A stretch of DNA of 64,000 bases from Haloarchaeobius sp. FL176 (GTDB lineage Archaea > Halobacteriota > Halobacteria > Halobacteriales > Natrialbaceae), in assembly GCF_024609245.1 (NCBI RefSeq), contig NZ_JANJYH010000001.1, forward strand, positions 372,001 to 436,000. The letters run 5' to 3'. The first letter of the stretch is position 1; the number at the start of each line of letters is the position of its first letter. Positions 26,105 through 35,629 of the stretch are shown one piece after another. Below the pieces are notes generated by a model that did no database searches, was not told the DNA's origin, and saw only the letters and a list, made by a program, of their open reading frames with translations. A program made the position numbers and the translations under genes.

Positions 26105-29077
26105 CTACGCGAGCGGTACGTGGTGACGGACCGGGAGGAGTGCCCCGTCGGTCCGCTCTCGACTGTCCTCGGACTCGTCCGACTCGTCGCCCGAGGACGA
26201 GGCGTTCTCGTCGAACGTGACCTCGATGGGCGAGCCATCCTCGTCGACGACTGCCGTCTCCGGGACCGACACCCGAGTCGATTCGTTGTCGTATGTGACC
26301 TCGTAGTCACCGGTCGCCTCGACGGCCACGTCGGTCGCGCCGTCCTCGGGCCCGAGTTCGTCGTTCGTGGCGTACGGCACCGTGATCTCGAAGCTGCCGT
26401 CCGCGTCGGTCTGGACCGTCCGCGTGTAGTTGAACGTCCGGTTCAGCGTGTCGGAGGCGAGCTCGACGCGCGCGGTGACGTTCGTCGGACTCCCCACGTC
26501 GGCCTGGCCAGAAAGCGTCGCACCGGGGACCCGCTCGTAGGTCTTCACGGTGGACTCGGCCTGGGTGTTGTACGTCTCGTACTGCGGTCGGACCTGATAC
26601 TCGAAGTACTGCTGGACCGGGAGCGGCTGGTTCACGAACCGTGTCGGCCGTAACGACCCCGACTCGTTGATCGCGATGGACGTGAACACGCGCCGGTTCG
26701 ATGCCTCGTGGACCAACCGGTAGTGCTCCATGCCCTCGGCGTCGTCGAAGTAGAGCCGTGAGAGCATCGTGTTCTCGTAGGAGTCCGAGCGCGTCGGCAG
26801 CGCGGCCTGCTGCCCGCCGACGGTCACGTTCTCACGTTGGTTGTAGTACGACCCCGGCCCCGGGCCAGTCCAGGTCGCGATGGCACCGAACTTGCCACCG
26901 GCCATCTGGTAGTCGATGACGACGTACTGGGTGTCCTCGTGGGCCTCCTGTTCGGTCTGCTGGTCGATGAGGCTCCGAAGCTCGTCGTTGCTGAGGTTGT
27001 ATATCGGCTCGTCCGCGTCGCCGGAGTTCGGCATCGCCTCGAGCAACAGGTTCGCACGCGTCTCGTCCTGTGCCTGCAGGTACGCGGAGGAGATACGTGC
27101 GTTGTGCTGGAAGGGGTTCGAAACGGGAACACGTTCACTCTGGGTCGTAATCCAGTGTCCGTAGTCCCACCACGACATCACGCCGTATGCACCCTCGGGA
27201 TACGCGAAGTCGTCTTGGTTCGAGTAACGGTCGTAGTAGCCAAGATCGTTGTCCGCATCACCGTACTGGCCAGGGGCCGGCGTGTTCTGCTCCATCCACT
27301 GGGTGCTCTCGTTCCAGATGAGCACCGAACCGGGTGAGAGGTCGGCTGCCTGCTGATCGACCGTCGTGGACGTCATATTCGCCGGCGGGACGAGCGGAAC
27401 GAACACGAGCATCAGCACGGAGATGACGGCGATGACCTGGTACATCTCGACGTCGAACGCCTTCTCCGAGAGGTTCGTGAGCCCGATGAACTTCGCGACG
27501 CGGCCGAGGAACCAGCCATTCAGCGCCGCGACCGGGACAACGAGGTAGTAGTTGAAACGGACCTGTGTGAGTGCCATCAGCAGCGTGAACACCGTCCAGA
27601 CGGCGACGAGCAGGTACTCAGCACGGTAGTCGTCGCCGACGTAGAGGGACGTGAGGAGCCAGATCAGCGCGGCGAACGCGACGACGTAGCTCAACCCGTA
27701 CTGCGCGTTCATGAACTGCGTCAGCGTGTCGAAGAACGGTTCACCTGCGGGGACGACTGCCTGTGCCTCGCCGATGGTGAGCGTCGTGTCGCTCGCATTC
27801 AATGCGACGGTTCGGTTGATGTTCCGGATCAGCAGCCCGAACGTGTCCGGCAGAAGAAACCGGAGCGCGAGGAAACCGGCGATCAGTGTCGACGCGATGG
27901 TGAGCGAGTACGTCGCCGCCCGTACGTCGTCATTCTGAGCGTATGCGACGATGGCGAACGCACCAGCGAACACGAACACCATCGCAAACGGAATGTCGAG
28001 AAACGGGAAGCCGATTACGGGTGCGAGCAGGATGCCGAAGAACAGTATCACTGCCGGCACGACCCCGACAAGCTGGAGCGTCGTGACGTCGGCATCGTCC
28101 CAGAGCCGGGCCAGATACGCCATGAATACGCAGCCGGCCGCGAGGCCGAGACCGAGGCCGATTTGAAGGAACGAAAGGGAGGTGACCGCGAAGCCGAACT
28201 CGTCGATGTTCGGGAGCACCGTCACCGCACTCACGAGTCCGACGACGACACCGGTGAAGGCGACGTGGTCGGGCGAGCGGCCAGCCTGGTACTCCACGAC
28301 GAGGGCGAAGGTAAAGAAGACACCGAGGATGCCGACCAGCACGACGGCCGGCGGCCATACCCACATGTAGAGCCCAGCTGCGACGCCGGCAAGCCCGGCC
28401 CACTTCGTCGGTTCACGGAGTGCAGCCCAATCGCGGTCGAGCAGCAGCTCGAAGACAGGCTTCTCGCGTTCGGCGGATCGGAGCGCGACCATCACCGCGA
28501 GGACGGCCGTCGCCTGCAGGAGCACCTCTGCGACTTGGTGGTCCGAGAAGCCGACCGTGCTCCGGCGGAGGAACACACCCGGGAGGAGCGCCAGAACGAG
28601 TGCCGCGGTGACGCCGCCGAGGCGGCCGCCGAGACGCTTCCCGATGAAGTAGGTCGGAACTGCGACGAGCATTCCGAACACGGCGGGGGCAATCAGCAAC
28701 GTCATCGCGATGGTGTTCTGTGACGGGTCACCGAGTCCGACGATCAGCGCGGCTGTCGCAACGATCTGGTCGAAGAGCGTCCCGAACTGGTCTGCGCTGA
28801 CACCCGTAGGGAATTCGGAATAAACGTCGTACGGCATCGTCCAAGGCCAGTTGCGGACAGTCCACGATACCTCCCGTAGGTGGTACCAGGCGTCGTTCCC
28901 TGCGAAGAAGACCTGGCCGTTCCGCGTGAACTTGTCGAGCGGCTGGAGCCTGATCCAGAGCATGAACAACATTATCAGCCCTACGCTCGGTACGTGATAC
29001 CAACGTTCGAAGGCGTCGAGAAGTGAGTCCGAGGTGGTCTCCTCGGTCTCTGACTCTTCTCCGGTCGACGTACTCAT
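26105..29077 (-). CDS. aglB: dolichyl-phosphooligosaccharide-protein glycotransferase (STT3/AglB)
   Basis: This 990-residue oligosaccharyltransferase transfers the finished glycan from dolichol phosphate to Asn of Asn-X-Ser/Thr in secreted proteins. The N-terminal half holds about 13 membrane spans, starting after an acidic tail at residue 31. The first external loop has the acidic motif 'GNDAWYHLREV' (residues 60-70). The soluble C-terminal domain carries the catalytic-site signature 'VMSWWDYGHWIT' near residue 634. A CARDB-like or Ig-like tail ('SGQADVGSPTNVTARVEL') follows. The start at 29077 is 25 bp behind CTTATTCG, giving a leaderless message. It is divergent from the aglG-like gene and followed by the DUF368 gene. 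Confidence 0.97.
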   Translation of the reverse strand: MSTSTGEESETEETTSDSLLDAFERWYHVPSVGLIMLFMLWIRLQPLDKFTRNGQVFFAGNDAWYHLREVSWTVRNWPWTMPYDVYSEFPTGVSADQFGTLFDQIVATAALIVGLGDPSQNTIAMTLLIAPAVFGMLVAVPTYFIGKRLGGRLGGVTAALVLALLPGVFLRRSTVGFSDHQVAEVLLQATAVLAVMVALRSAEREKPVFELLLDRDWAALREPTKWAGLAGVAAGLYMWVWPPAVVLVGILGVFFTFALVVEYQAGRSPDHVAFTGVVVGLVSAVTVLPNIDEFGFAVTSLSFLQIGLGLGLAAGCVFMAYLARLWDDADVTTLQLVGVVPAVILFFGILLAPVIGFPFLDIPFAMVFVFAGAFAIVAYAQNDDVRAATYSLTIASTLIAGFLALRFLLPDTFGLLIRNINRTVALNASDTTLTIGEAQAVVPAGEPFFDTLTQFMNAQYGLSYVVAFAALIWLLTSLYVGDDYRAEYLLVAVWTVFTLLMALTQVRFNYYLVVPVAALNGWFLGRVAKFIGLTNLSEKAFDVEMYQVIAVISVLMLVFVPLVPPANMTSTTVDQQAADLSPGSVLIWNESTQWMEQNTPAPGQYGDADNDLGYYDRYSNQDDFAYPEGAYGVMSWWDYGHWITTQSERVPVSNPFQHNARISSAYLQAQDETRANLLLEAMPNSGDADEPIYNLSNDELRSLIDQQTEQEAHEDTQYVVIDYQMAGGKFGAIATWTGPGPGSYYNQRENVTVGGQQAALPTRSDSYENTMLSRLYFDDAEGMEHYRLVHEASNRRVFTSIAINESGSLRPTRFVNQPLPVQQYFEYQVRPQYETYNTQAESTVKTYERVPGATLSGQADVGSPTNVTARVELASDTLNRTFNYTRTVQTDADGSFEITVPYATNDELGPEDGATDVAVEATGDYEVTYDNESTRVSVPETAVVDEDGSPIEVTFDENASSSGDESDESEDSRERTDGALLPVRHHVPLA

Positions 29078-29099
29078 TGTACGGGAAAAGTCCAAACCC

Positions 29100-29167
29100 A
29101 CGAATAAGGCTTGTGTAATCGTTTCGGAGAGGAACAGGTGCGAAAAGCACGATGCAAAACGCTTATT
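29100..29167. promoter_or_regulatory. divergent aglB / aglG-like promoters
   Basis: CTTATTCG on the minus strand (29102-29109) is 25-30 bp ahead of the aglB start. CTTATTCG on the plus strand (29161-29168) is about 25-32 bp ahead of the ATG at 29193. The two TATA octamers are identical and face away from each other, which suggests matched expression of two leaderless transcripts. Confidence 0.55.
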
Positions 29168-29192
29168 CGCGCTTCGGGGGTGAGTCCGAACG

Positions 29193-30134
29193 ATGAACGT
29201 CTCCGTCGTCGTCTGTACGTATCCGACGGACCGCTACGAGGTATTCTCCGAAGCCGTCGAAAGTGTGCTGAACCAAACATACGACGACATCGAGGTCGTC
29301 CTCGTCATCGACGGGAACGAGGAGGTACACGAGATGACGGTTGCGGACTTCGGTGACGAGGAGACAGTCCACATCCACTGCAACGACGAGAACCGCGGCA
29401 TCTCCCACTCGCGGACGAAAGGGGCCGAAATCGCTTCCGGGGAGGTCGTCGCGATGATCGACGACGACGCTGTCGCAGAGCCCGACTGGATAGAGAACCT
29501 CGTGCGCACGTACAAGGAAACCAATGCCGTCGCGGTCGGCGGTCAGGTGCTCCCCGACTGGCAGGTCGCAAAGCCTGACTTCTTCCCCGACGAGTTCTAC
29601 TGGCTCGTCGGCTGTGATGAGAAGGGTTTCGGTGAACACTTGGAAGAGATGAGAAACACCTACGGCTCCAACATCTCGTTCCGACGGAAGGTTCTGTTGA
29701 ACGTCGGTGGCTACGACGAGAACACCGGGCGCAAGGGCGACAAGCACATTCAGGCCCACGAATCGACCGTCGGCGCTCGCATCAGGCGCGAGTACGGGCG
29801 CGGCGTGATTTACAATATGGAGGCGAAGGTACATCACAAGCTCTTTGAGTACCGTGGCGACTTCAAATGGCTCGCCAGCCGGTCGTTCTGGCAGGGCTAC
29901 TCGAAGCGCATCATGGACCACATCATCCCCGAAGCGTCGGGCGACAAGAACGAGTACCTCGCCGACCTGCTCACGGAACACGTACCCGAACGGCTCGTTT
30001 CGCTCCTCAGAGATCCCGAGCTAGCGAAGGTGAAACAGCTCGCCGCTCTGTTCGTCTTCACGGCGATGGTCGGATTCGGGTACGTGTACGCGATACTAAA
30101 ACCGGATCTGCTTGAGGACTACGACGAAGCCTGA
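29193..30134 (+). CDS. aglG: family 2 glycosyltransferase, AglG-like
   Basis: This 313-residue GT2 enzyme starts 'MNVSVVVCTYPTDRYEVFSE' and has the nucleotide-sugar motif 'VAMIDDDAVAEPDWIE' (about 85-100). Acceptor-side 'GSNISFRRKVLLNVGGYDEN' and a C-terminal hydrophobic helix 'LAALFVFTAMVGFGYVYAI' hold it at the membrane. Length and position next to aglB match AglG of Haloferax volcanii, which adds glucuronic acid as the second sugar to dolichol-linked hexose. The closely related AglI and AglE cannot be excluded from sequence alone. The upstream UDP-glucuronate supplier AglM is encoded later in the same region. Confidence 0.8.
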   Translation: MNVSVVVCTYPTDRYEVFSEAVESVLNQTYDDIEVVLVIDGNEEVHEMTVADFGDEETVHIHCNDENRGISHSRTKGAEIASGEVVAMIDDDAVAEPDWIENLVRTYKETNAVAVGGQVLPDWQVAKPDFFPDEFYWLVGCDEKGFGEHLEEMRNTYGSNISFRRKVLLNVGGYDENTGRKGDKHIQAHESTVGARIRREYGRGVIYNMEAKVHHKLFEYRGDFKWLASRSFWQGYSKRIMDHIIPEASGDKNEYLADLLTEHVPERLVSLLRDPELAKVKQLAALFVFTAMVGFGYVYAILKPDLLEDYDEA

Positions 30135-30140
30135 GGCAGA

Positions 30141-31316
30141 CTACTCCGTATCGTACTCGGCGTACCAGTCCGGCCGAATCGCTGCCCGTGTGATTGCCTC
30201 TCTTGTGACCTGTTTCATCTCCTCGTGGAACGATTCGACGGAGAACCGCTCGGCAAACGAAGCGATTTCCTCTGGTGACCACTCGACACCTTCCGTCTCG
30301 AACCGTTCGATGCTCTCTTCGATGCTCGTCCCTGTTTCATCACGTTCGTGATGGTATCCGTTCTTCCCGTCGAGAACCTGAAACTGCGTCATTCCTTCTG
30401 CCACGCCGAGCAACGGTGTGCCAGCTGCGAGTGCCTCGACTGGAGCGATACCGAAATCCTCATCTCGAGCGTTGAACACGAACGCCTTCGCCCCCGCCAG
30501 CAGTCGTCGCTTCTTCGCTTCGTCGACGAAGCCAGCGAACTCGACGTTGTCTCCGGCTATCGATTCGAGCCGCTCGCGCTCTTCGCCGTCACCCGCGACT
30601 ATCAGGCGTTCGTCGAGCCCATCGAACGCCCGGACGATACCGTCGATATTCTTGTGCCAGTCGAGGCGCGAGAGCGTCAGATAGTAGTCGCCGTTCTCGG
30701 CGTCTGACCGGGAGTAGCTATCCGTCTCAACAGGTGGATACACGACACGAATCTTGTCCTCGGGAACGCCCCAGTATCGGACAATCCGACGCTTGACGAC
30801 CTCCGAGTTCACCACGAACAGGTCAGGTTTGTGGGTGTTGTGGTCGTAGGCGACGCGCATGCCGTAGTACAGCAGCAGCTTGACCGACTTGAGCCGAGAC
30901 GACTCCAGTTCGGTAATCTGGTCGGACTGCCGCCGGTTCGTATGGTGAATGTACGCAACCCAAGTCTGGTCGTCCGGAGCCACGTAGAACAGCGGCTCGT
31001 TTCCGCTGGTCACGAGTACGTCGTAGTCACGGAGTTCTGGTGCGACCTGCCAGCCGATTAGATGCGCGAGCTGTCGAAGGAGGCCACCACGACGAAGACC
31101 GAAATTCAGGAATCGCCCATCGATAAGCTGTTCCGACTCGACGTCGTCCGGCTCGATGGATTCGTCGGTCCAACCAGCGTAGTACGACGAGTCGTCGAAG
31201 GTTCTCGCGAGTTCCCAGGCGAGGCGGTCACCTCCGCCGTTCGCGTGCTCACCCCAGTGTGCGATAGCGAGGCTCCGGTCCGAGAGATTCGGAGACCCGT
31301 CGGGCTCGTCGGTCAT
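30141..31316 (-). CDS. family 4 glycosyltransferase
   Basis: This 391-residue GT-B enzyme has the usual C-terminal nucleotide-sugar half: 'PDLFVVNSEVVKRRIVRYWG', 'VVYPPVETDSY', 'YYLTLSRLDWHKNIDGIVRA', 'LIVAGDGEERERLE' and the E-x7-E region 'DEDFGIAPVEALAAGTPLLG'. The N-terminal motif 'IAHWGEHANGGGDRLAWELA' binds the acceptor. The donor sugar cannot be told; many relatives transfer mannose. The protein ends 6 bp from the aglG-like gene on the opposite strand, and the gene follows a second GT4 on the same strand with 66 bp between. It probably extends the N-glycan or a surface polysaccharide. Confidence 0.85.
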   Translation of the reverse strand: MTDEPDGSPNLSDRSLAIAHWGEHANGGGDRLAWELARTFDDSSYYAGWTDESIEPDDVESEQLIDGRFLNFGLRRGGLLRQLAHLIGWQVAPELRDYDVLVTSGNEPLFYVAPDDQTWVAYIHHTNRRQSDQITELESSRLKSVKLLLYYGMRVAYDHNTHKPDLFVVNSEVVKRRIVRYWGVPEDKIRVVYPPVETDSYSRSDAENGDYYLTLSRLDWHKNIDGIVRAFDGLDERLIVAGDGEERERLESIAGDNVEFAGFVDEAKKRRLLAGAKAFVFNARDEDFGIAPVEALAAGTPLLGVAEGMTQFQVLDGKNGYHHERDETGTSIEESIERFETEGVEWSPEEIASFAERFSVESFHEEMKQVTREAITRAAIRPDWYAEYDTE

Positions 31317-31382
31317 CGTCTACCATCTTTAGTCGGAGGGTCATATCTGTCACGACTTCCGAATGGGACGGGGTGTAGGACC

Positions 31383-32498
31383 TCAGAGGAGTCGTTCGTA
31401 AGCCGATACGAACTGCGGCACCACCACGTCTGGATGGTACGTGGCCCGGACGTACTCACGGTTCTTGGCCCCGTATTCGTCCCGTCGGTCGTACGCCTGC
31501 TCGATGGCGTCGGCCATCGAGACGGGATCCGCCGGTGGACACAACATTTCCTGCTGTTTAATTGTCTCCGCCGGTCCGCCGACGTTCGTCGCGACGACAG
31601 GTAGCCCTGCCTGCATCGCTTCTAGTATCGTCCGACCGAACGGCTCCGGCCACACACCTGGATGGACGAATACGTCCGCAGTCGCGTACGAACGTGTGAC
31701 CTCCTCGTAGGGGACTTGTCCAGTGAACCGTACCCGATTCGAGAGCCCCATCTCTGAAACACGGGTCTCCAAGGCTTCCCGTGTCGGTCCGTCACCGACG
31801 ATCTTCAGCGTGAGGTCTGAGGAGACATGCTTCATTGCGTCTATCAGGTACCGGACTCCTTTCGAATCCCGGAGATACCCCACGTAGAGCAGTTCCGTAC
31901 TGTCTCCTTCGATATTGGTCGGGAGTTCGAACTCTGGGTCGAGCATGTTCGGGACGACTTCATATTCGGGACCGTCAAACCCGTTCTCCCGGTACACCCG
32001 TTCGACCGCACTGCTGAGTGGGAGGAGGAGTTCGATTTGCTGTATCTGTTTCCGTAGTCGTGGCCGTTCGAGGCGGAGCACCGTCGACTCGTACAGTCGC
32101 CGCTGCAGCGACGGCGTCACTCCAATCGACGCCCAGTCCAGAAGCGGGTACGCGTTCAGTGTTGCAACGGTGGGGATGTCCCGTTCAGCTGCAAGCCGAC
32201 CAACAGCAGGGTGGAGGTGCATGTTGTAGGCATGGAGGAGATCGAAGTCCCGGTCCACTGATTTGAGCTTCCGATAGGCAATCTCGTTCGGGAGACTGTA
32301 GGGATACTGCGGGACATCGGATAGACGACTGACTTGAACACCTTCGACTGTCTCGGTTGTCGTCCCGTCGAACGAAAAAACCTCGAGATTATTGACCGTC
32401 TCGTGGGAATGCAGTTGATTCGCGAGGAGTTGGACGCTTATTTCACCGCCACCGGCATGGTTGGGCGGATACCGGGGCGTCACGATTCCAATCTTCAT
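31383..32498 (-). CDS. family 4 glycosyltransferase
   Basis: This 371-residue GT-B enzyme has the N-terminal 'MKIGIVTPRYPPNHAGGGEI' and a C-terminal half with 'VVPNMLDPEF', 'LLYVGYLRDSKGVRYLIDAM', 'LKIVGDGPTREALE' and the E-x7-E motif in 'WPEPFGRTILEAMQAGLPVV'. It transfers a nucleotide-activated sugar to a lipid-linked glycan; the sugar is unknown. The gene lies 28 bp behind the FkbM methyltransferase gene and is probably in the same transcript. Its base composition is lower in GC than the housekeeping genes, like the rest of this glycan block. Confidence 0.87.
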   Translation of the reverse strand: MKIGIVTPRYPPNHAGGGEISVQLLANQLHSHETVNNLEVFSFDGTTTETVEGVQVSRLSDVPQYPYSLPNEIAYRKLKSVDRDFDLLHAYNMHLHPAVGRLAAERDIPTVATLNAYPLLDWASIGVTPSLQRRLYESTVLRLERPRLRKQIQQIELLLPLSSAVERVYRENGFDGPEYEVVPNMLDPEFELPTNIEGDSTELLYVGYLRDSKGVRYLIDAMKHVSSDLTLKIVGDGPTREALETRVSEMGLSNRVRFTGQVPYEEVTRSYATADVFVHPGVWPEPFGRTILEAMQAGLPVVATNVGGPAETIKQQEMLCPPADPVSMADAIEQAYDRRDEYGAKNREYVRATYHPDVVVPQFVSAYERLL

Positions 32499-32526
32499 TC
32501 ACGTCTAAGACAGCGGTGGGCGACTT

Positions 32527-33336
32527 TTAGCTACTGCGGGTTGCCCTGACGAAGTAGTTGTCACGCCGTTCGCCGAGCACATCCAGTTCGAAGTCCAAAT
32601 CTTTCAGGAGAGCCTCAACGCGTTCCGGGGAACCGCCGATGGCCGCGATCTTTTCCGTATGAATTTCGCAGTAGACGACTCGACAGTCAGAGGACCGGAG
32701 CGTCTGTTCTAACCCCGAGAGCGCCAGATACTCGGCGCCCTCAATGTCAATCTTGCAGATGTCCGGCCTGGGAACTTCGTCGTCTTCGACCAGTGCGTCA
32801 CCCCGCGTCGTCTCGACACGCAACGTGGCATCGTCGGTGTCGTCGGCCATCTGGTGGCCCGTGTAGCCACGAGAAACCATCTCTACTTCCCCTTGCTGGT
32901 CTGACAATGCCACGTTCTGAAGTTTCACCGATACGTCATTCTCGGCTACATTCCGCGTGAGCAAATCGAATACCTCCGGGTGTGGTTCGAAGGCGACGAC
33001 CTGTCCCGACTCGAGTTCGTCCCCGACAAGACAAGTGTAGATGCCGGCGTTTGCACCGATGTCATAGAACACGTCGTCGGGCTTGACATCGTCCAAGACC
33101 TTGGCGATGAGCACCTCCTCCGAACGAAGATCGTCGACGAAGTCGTGCTGCCGGAGCGACCGCGTACCCATGTCAAAGAATGCTGTCGCACCACTGACGG
33201 AGTACGAGTTGAATGCCGGTTTTACCAGCTGGTACAACGGGTCTATCGGTCGAACACTCCGGTGGATTCCCCGACTGATGAGTTCCGTCAGACCATCGTC
33301 ACGGGCGATTTGGAGTGCTTTTTCGGTGGTGCTCAT
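32527..33336 (-). CDS. FkbM-family SAM-dependent methyltransferase
   Basis: This 269-residue protein contains the FkbM (Methyltransf_21) core: SAM motif 'VFYDIGANAGIYTCLVG', 'VVAFEPHPEVFDLLTRNV', 'LSDQQGEVEMVSRG' and the family hallmark 'DICKIDIEGAEYLALSGLEQ', ending 'DNYFVRA'. Members O-methylate sugars or small molecules. In a glycan cluster, methylation of a hexuronic acid or hexose of the N-glycan is likely; AglP of Haloferax volcanii does that, but orthology is not shown here. The gene lies directly upstream of a GT4 gene on the same strand. Confidence 0.87.
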   Translation of the reverse strand: MSTTEKALQIARDDGLTELISRGIHRSVRPIDPLYQLVKPAFNSYSVSGATAFFDMGTRSLRQHDFVDDLRSEEVLIAKVLDDVKPDDVFYDIGANAGIYTCLVGDELESGQVVAFEPHPEVFDLLTRNVAENDVSVKLQNVALSDQQGEVEMVSRGYTGHQMADDTDDATLRVETTRGDALVEDDEVPRPDICKIDIEGAEYLALSGLEQTLRSSDCRVVYCEIHTEKIAAIGGSPERVEALLKDLDFELDVLGERRDNYFVRATRSS

Positions 33337-33444
33337 AGAGAAGATAGAGGTATTGTAGTCGTATAGACGTCCGCAACGAGTAACGACCGGAGTCGAGACT
33401 AGAATCGAGACTCGAAACGTGCGATTGTCTCAAATAGCCTATCC

Positions 33445-34458
33445 TCACTTATAGCCTAGCGCCTCTAGCTGCCGGTCCAGGGCTTCCTCCGACTGGGAGG
33501 CTTCCGGTGGGTCGTGAACCGGCGTGTACGAGCCCGTATCAGTCGCAGAGGTGGTTGCCCAGGGCACCGTCCTGACCTTTGGGTGGAGGCTGCCGTTGTT
33601 GTGGCCGAACTCCCAGTACTCGCCAAACGCCTCACCGTGGTCCGACGAGATGGCGACGGTCTCCGCGTCTAGGTTTTCGAGGAGGAGTTCGACATCATCA
33701 AGAACGTATCGTAGCTCGTCCAGATATGCGTTCCACACGGCCTCTTTGTCGCCTGTCTCTGCCAGGTACCCCCACCAGTCAGTCTCGTACATTTCGAGTG
33801 GCCTGTCCTCGGCGATCCCGTTGGCCATGTAGGGCGAATGTGGCTGGAGGTAGTGTAGAATCATCCTGTCGAAGTCGTACTCACGCCACACCGCGATTCC
33901 CCTGTCGGTGACGTACCGTGGCGGCGTCCCGCCCTCTGCGTGACTGAGAGGACCGTCTTCCCCCACCCCCTCGTAGGTGTACAGGTACTCACACCGCCCG
34001 AGGGTGTCCACATCCACGTTCTGGATTCGTCCCAGCAGCCTGTAGCTCAGGTTTGTTTCACTGAGCGGAATCTTCTCGTGCTCTCTGTCCTCCAGAATCT
34101 GGTCGGTGTAGACGTTCGCAGAGAGGTATGCGGTTTCCGCGATCATCTCTCGGTAGTCCTCGTGGAAAGTCTTCGCAATCCATTCTGGGGACCGCCCACC
34201 AACAGAACGTATCTTCCCGACCTCACCGATAAAATCGTACTCATCGGCGACCGCGCGCAGTGCATCCACTCGGCATGTGTCCAAGATTAGTAATACATCC
34301 CACTCCTTGTCGAACACGTTGGTACCAATAGTTGTGAGGGTGTTGAGGTAAGTCGACGGAATCCGGTAGAAGAACTCGTAGACGGTCGCATCGAACGCCT
34401 GGTCAGGAGCTTTCAGTCCCTTCCGGAACGTGTCGACGCTCAGATCGTGGCGCAGCAT
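33445..34458 (-). CDS. alkaline-phosphatase-fold (sulfatase-like) protein, paralogue 1
   Basis: This 337-residue protein has the metal-site landmarks of the alkaline phosphatase superfamily: 'DVLLILDTCRVDALR' near residue 55, 'ILHYLQPHSPYM', 'AISSDHGEAFGEYWEFGHNN' and a final 'LEALGYK'. The formylglycine motif of true sulfatases (C/S-x-P-x-R) is absent. A Ser in 'SVGGRSPEWIA' lies where the nucleophile would be. It may cleave or transfer a phosphate or sulfate ester on a glycan. It is the most divergent of four paralogues in this 5.5-kb stretch. It has no signal peptide, so action on lipid-linked sugars at the inner membrane face is possible. Confidence 0.75.
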   Translation of the reverse strand: MLRHDLSVDTFRKGLKAPDQAFDATVYEFFYRIPSTYLNTLTTIGTNVFDKEWDVLLILDTCRVDALRAVADEYDFIGEVGKIRSVGGRSPEWIAKTFHEDYREMIAETAYLSANVYTDQILEDREHEKIPLSETNLSYRLLGRIQNVDVDTLGRCEYLYTYEGVGEDGPLSHAEGGTPPRYVTDRGIAVWREYDFDRMILHYLQPHSPYMANGIAEDRPLEMYETDWWGYLAETGDKEAVWNAYLDELRYVLDDVELLLENLDAETVAISSDHGEAFGEYWEFGHNNGSLHPKVRTVPWATTSATDTGSYTPVHDPPEASQSEEALDRQLEALGYK

Positions 34459-34512
34459 TGGTTAGAGGTTCTCGACGGGGCGTTTAACGGTTTTGCTCCG
34501 GTTAGTCATTCG

Positions 34513-35445
34513 TTATTTGTAACCGAGCGCCCGGAGTCTATCCTCGAGATTCTCATCGGACCCGCTTTCGGTATCGACTGGTTCGTCCTCTGTTATGTGC
34601 CGACGGTCTCCCTCTATCTCCAGCCATGGAACCTCGTACAACGTCCTGTTCCGGATTGCGTCATGTGAGTGTCCGAACTTTGGATTCGTAAGGAAGTTCA
34701 TCCGTTCGCCAAGCAGTTCGCCGTGATCAGAGCTGATAACCGTTTTGCCGTCGATCCCATCGAGCAACTCCGCTACGTGCTCCAACACGATATCAAGCGT
34801 TTCGGAGTACGCCTTCTGCGCCTTCTCAGCAGGAATCTTCCCTCGTTCTACCATCTTCGAGAACGACTCCCGACTGTCGTGCGAACGCTCCTCGTTGGCG
34901 ACGTGTCGGTTGAACCCGCGAACATCGTACTTCGCCCGGAGTTCCTCACCCGTCGGTCCGAGGTACGGTCGGTGAGGTTGCATGAAGTGGACGATGAGCC
35001 GCTTGTCCGGGAAGCGCTGGTGTGCCGCGAGCGCCTCCTCGACGACTGTCTCCGGCAGCACCGTCTCGTTCTTGTCGTCCCATTCTTCGAGGTACAGAGG
35101 TTCGACTGCGTGAAAGACATCGTCGGCAAGCTTGCCAGTATGTGGGTTCGCCGTTACGTAAATAGTGTCGTGAAAGGTCTTCCCGACGAAGTTGCCCTCC
35201 ATGAACTCCCAGCTTCGACCACCGCGAGAGATGACAGATTGCAAGTCACCTTCGAACTCGCATCGCTCCTCAAAATAGTCGTACCGGCAAGCGTCCAATA
35301 GCAGCAAGTTGTCCCAGTCCTGCTCCATAACATCGATACCCCCTTCATATCGCAGATTAAAGAGAATTCGCTGAGCCTCCCAGAGAATATACTCAGGTTT
35401 GCCCATAACCTTCTTCAGATTCTTTAGATTGTACCGATGACTCAT
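34513..35445 (-). CDS. alkaline-phosphatase-fold (sulfatase-like) protein, paralogue 2
   Basis: This 310-residue paralogue shares 'DNLLLLDACRYDYFEE', 'VISRGGRSWEFMEGNF', 'LIVHFMQPHRPYLG', 'VISSDHGELLGERM', 'FGHSHDAI' and the C-terminal 'DRLRALGYK' with its neighbours. The start at 35445 aligns with the N-terminus of paralogue 4; an in-frame start 9 codons earlier is less likely. The segment encoding 'PETVVEEALAAHQRFPDKRL' and what follows is identical in DNA to paralogue 3 over 77 bp (34979-35055). The candidate nucleophile is the Ser of 'GGRSWEF'. The substrate is unknown; phosphate or sulfate groups on surface glycans are likely. Confidence 0.78.
   Translation of the reverse strand: MSHRYNLKNLKKVMGKPEYILWEAQRILFNLRYEGGIDVMEQDWDNLLLLDACRYDYFEERCEFEGDLQSVISRGGRSWEFMEGNFVGKTFHDTIYVTANPHTGKLADDVFHAVEPLYLEEWDDKNETVLPETVVEEALAAHQRFPDKRLIVHFMQPHRPYLGPTGEELRAKYDVRGFNRHVANEERSHDSRESFSKMVERGKIPAEKAQKAYSETLDIVLEHVAELLDGIDGKTVISSDHGELLGERMNFLTNPKFGHSHDAIRNRTLYEVPWLEIEGDRRHITEDEPVDTESGSDENLEDRLRALGYK
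34979..35055 (-). repeat. 77-bp perfect inverted repeat, left copy
   Basis: The reverse complement of this segment is identical, base for base, to 36044-36120. It begins CCGGAGACAGTCGTCGAGGA and ends CCACTTCATGCA. It lies inside paralogue 2, in the same reading frame as the right copy in paralogue 3. The two copies are 988 bp apart and face each other. Confidence 0.95.
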
Positions 35446-35629
35446 GATTGTCCGGTCAGTTTGGGGGAGCATGATTCTTTGGGATTTTTCCTAAACAAGG
35501 AGACGACCGATCCTGCTGTAGCCACACGCCCATCTGGTTGAGTGCGAATCGCGCCATCAAGACTGCATGACTGAGTACGCTTACACCAGTAAACGACAGC
35601 GTTATTATTCAAGCGAAGTAGGTCCAGAT

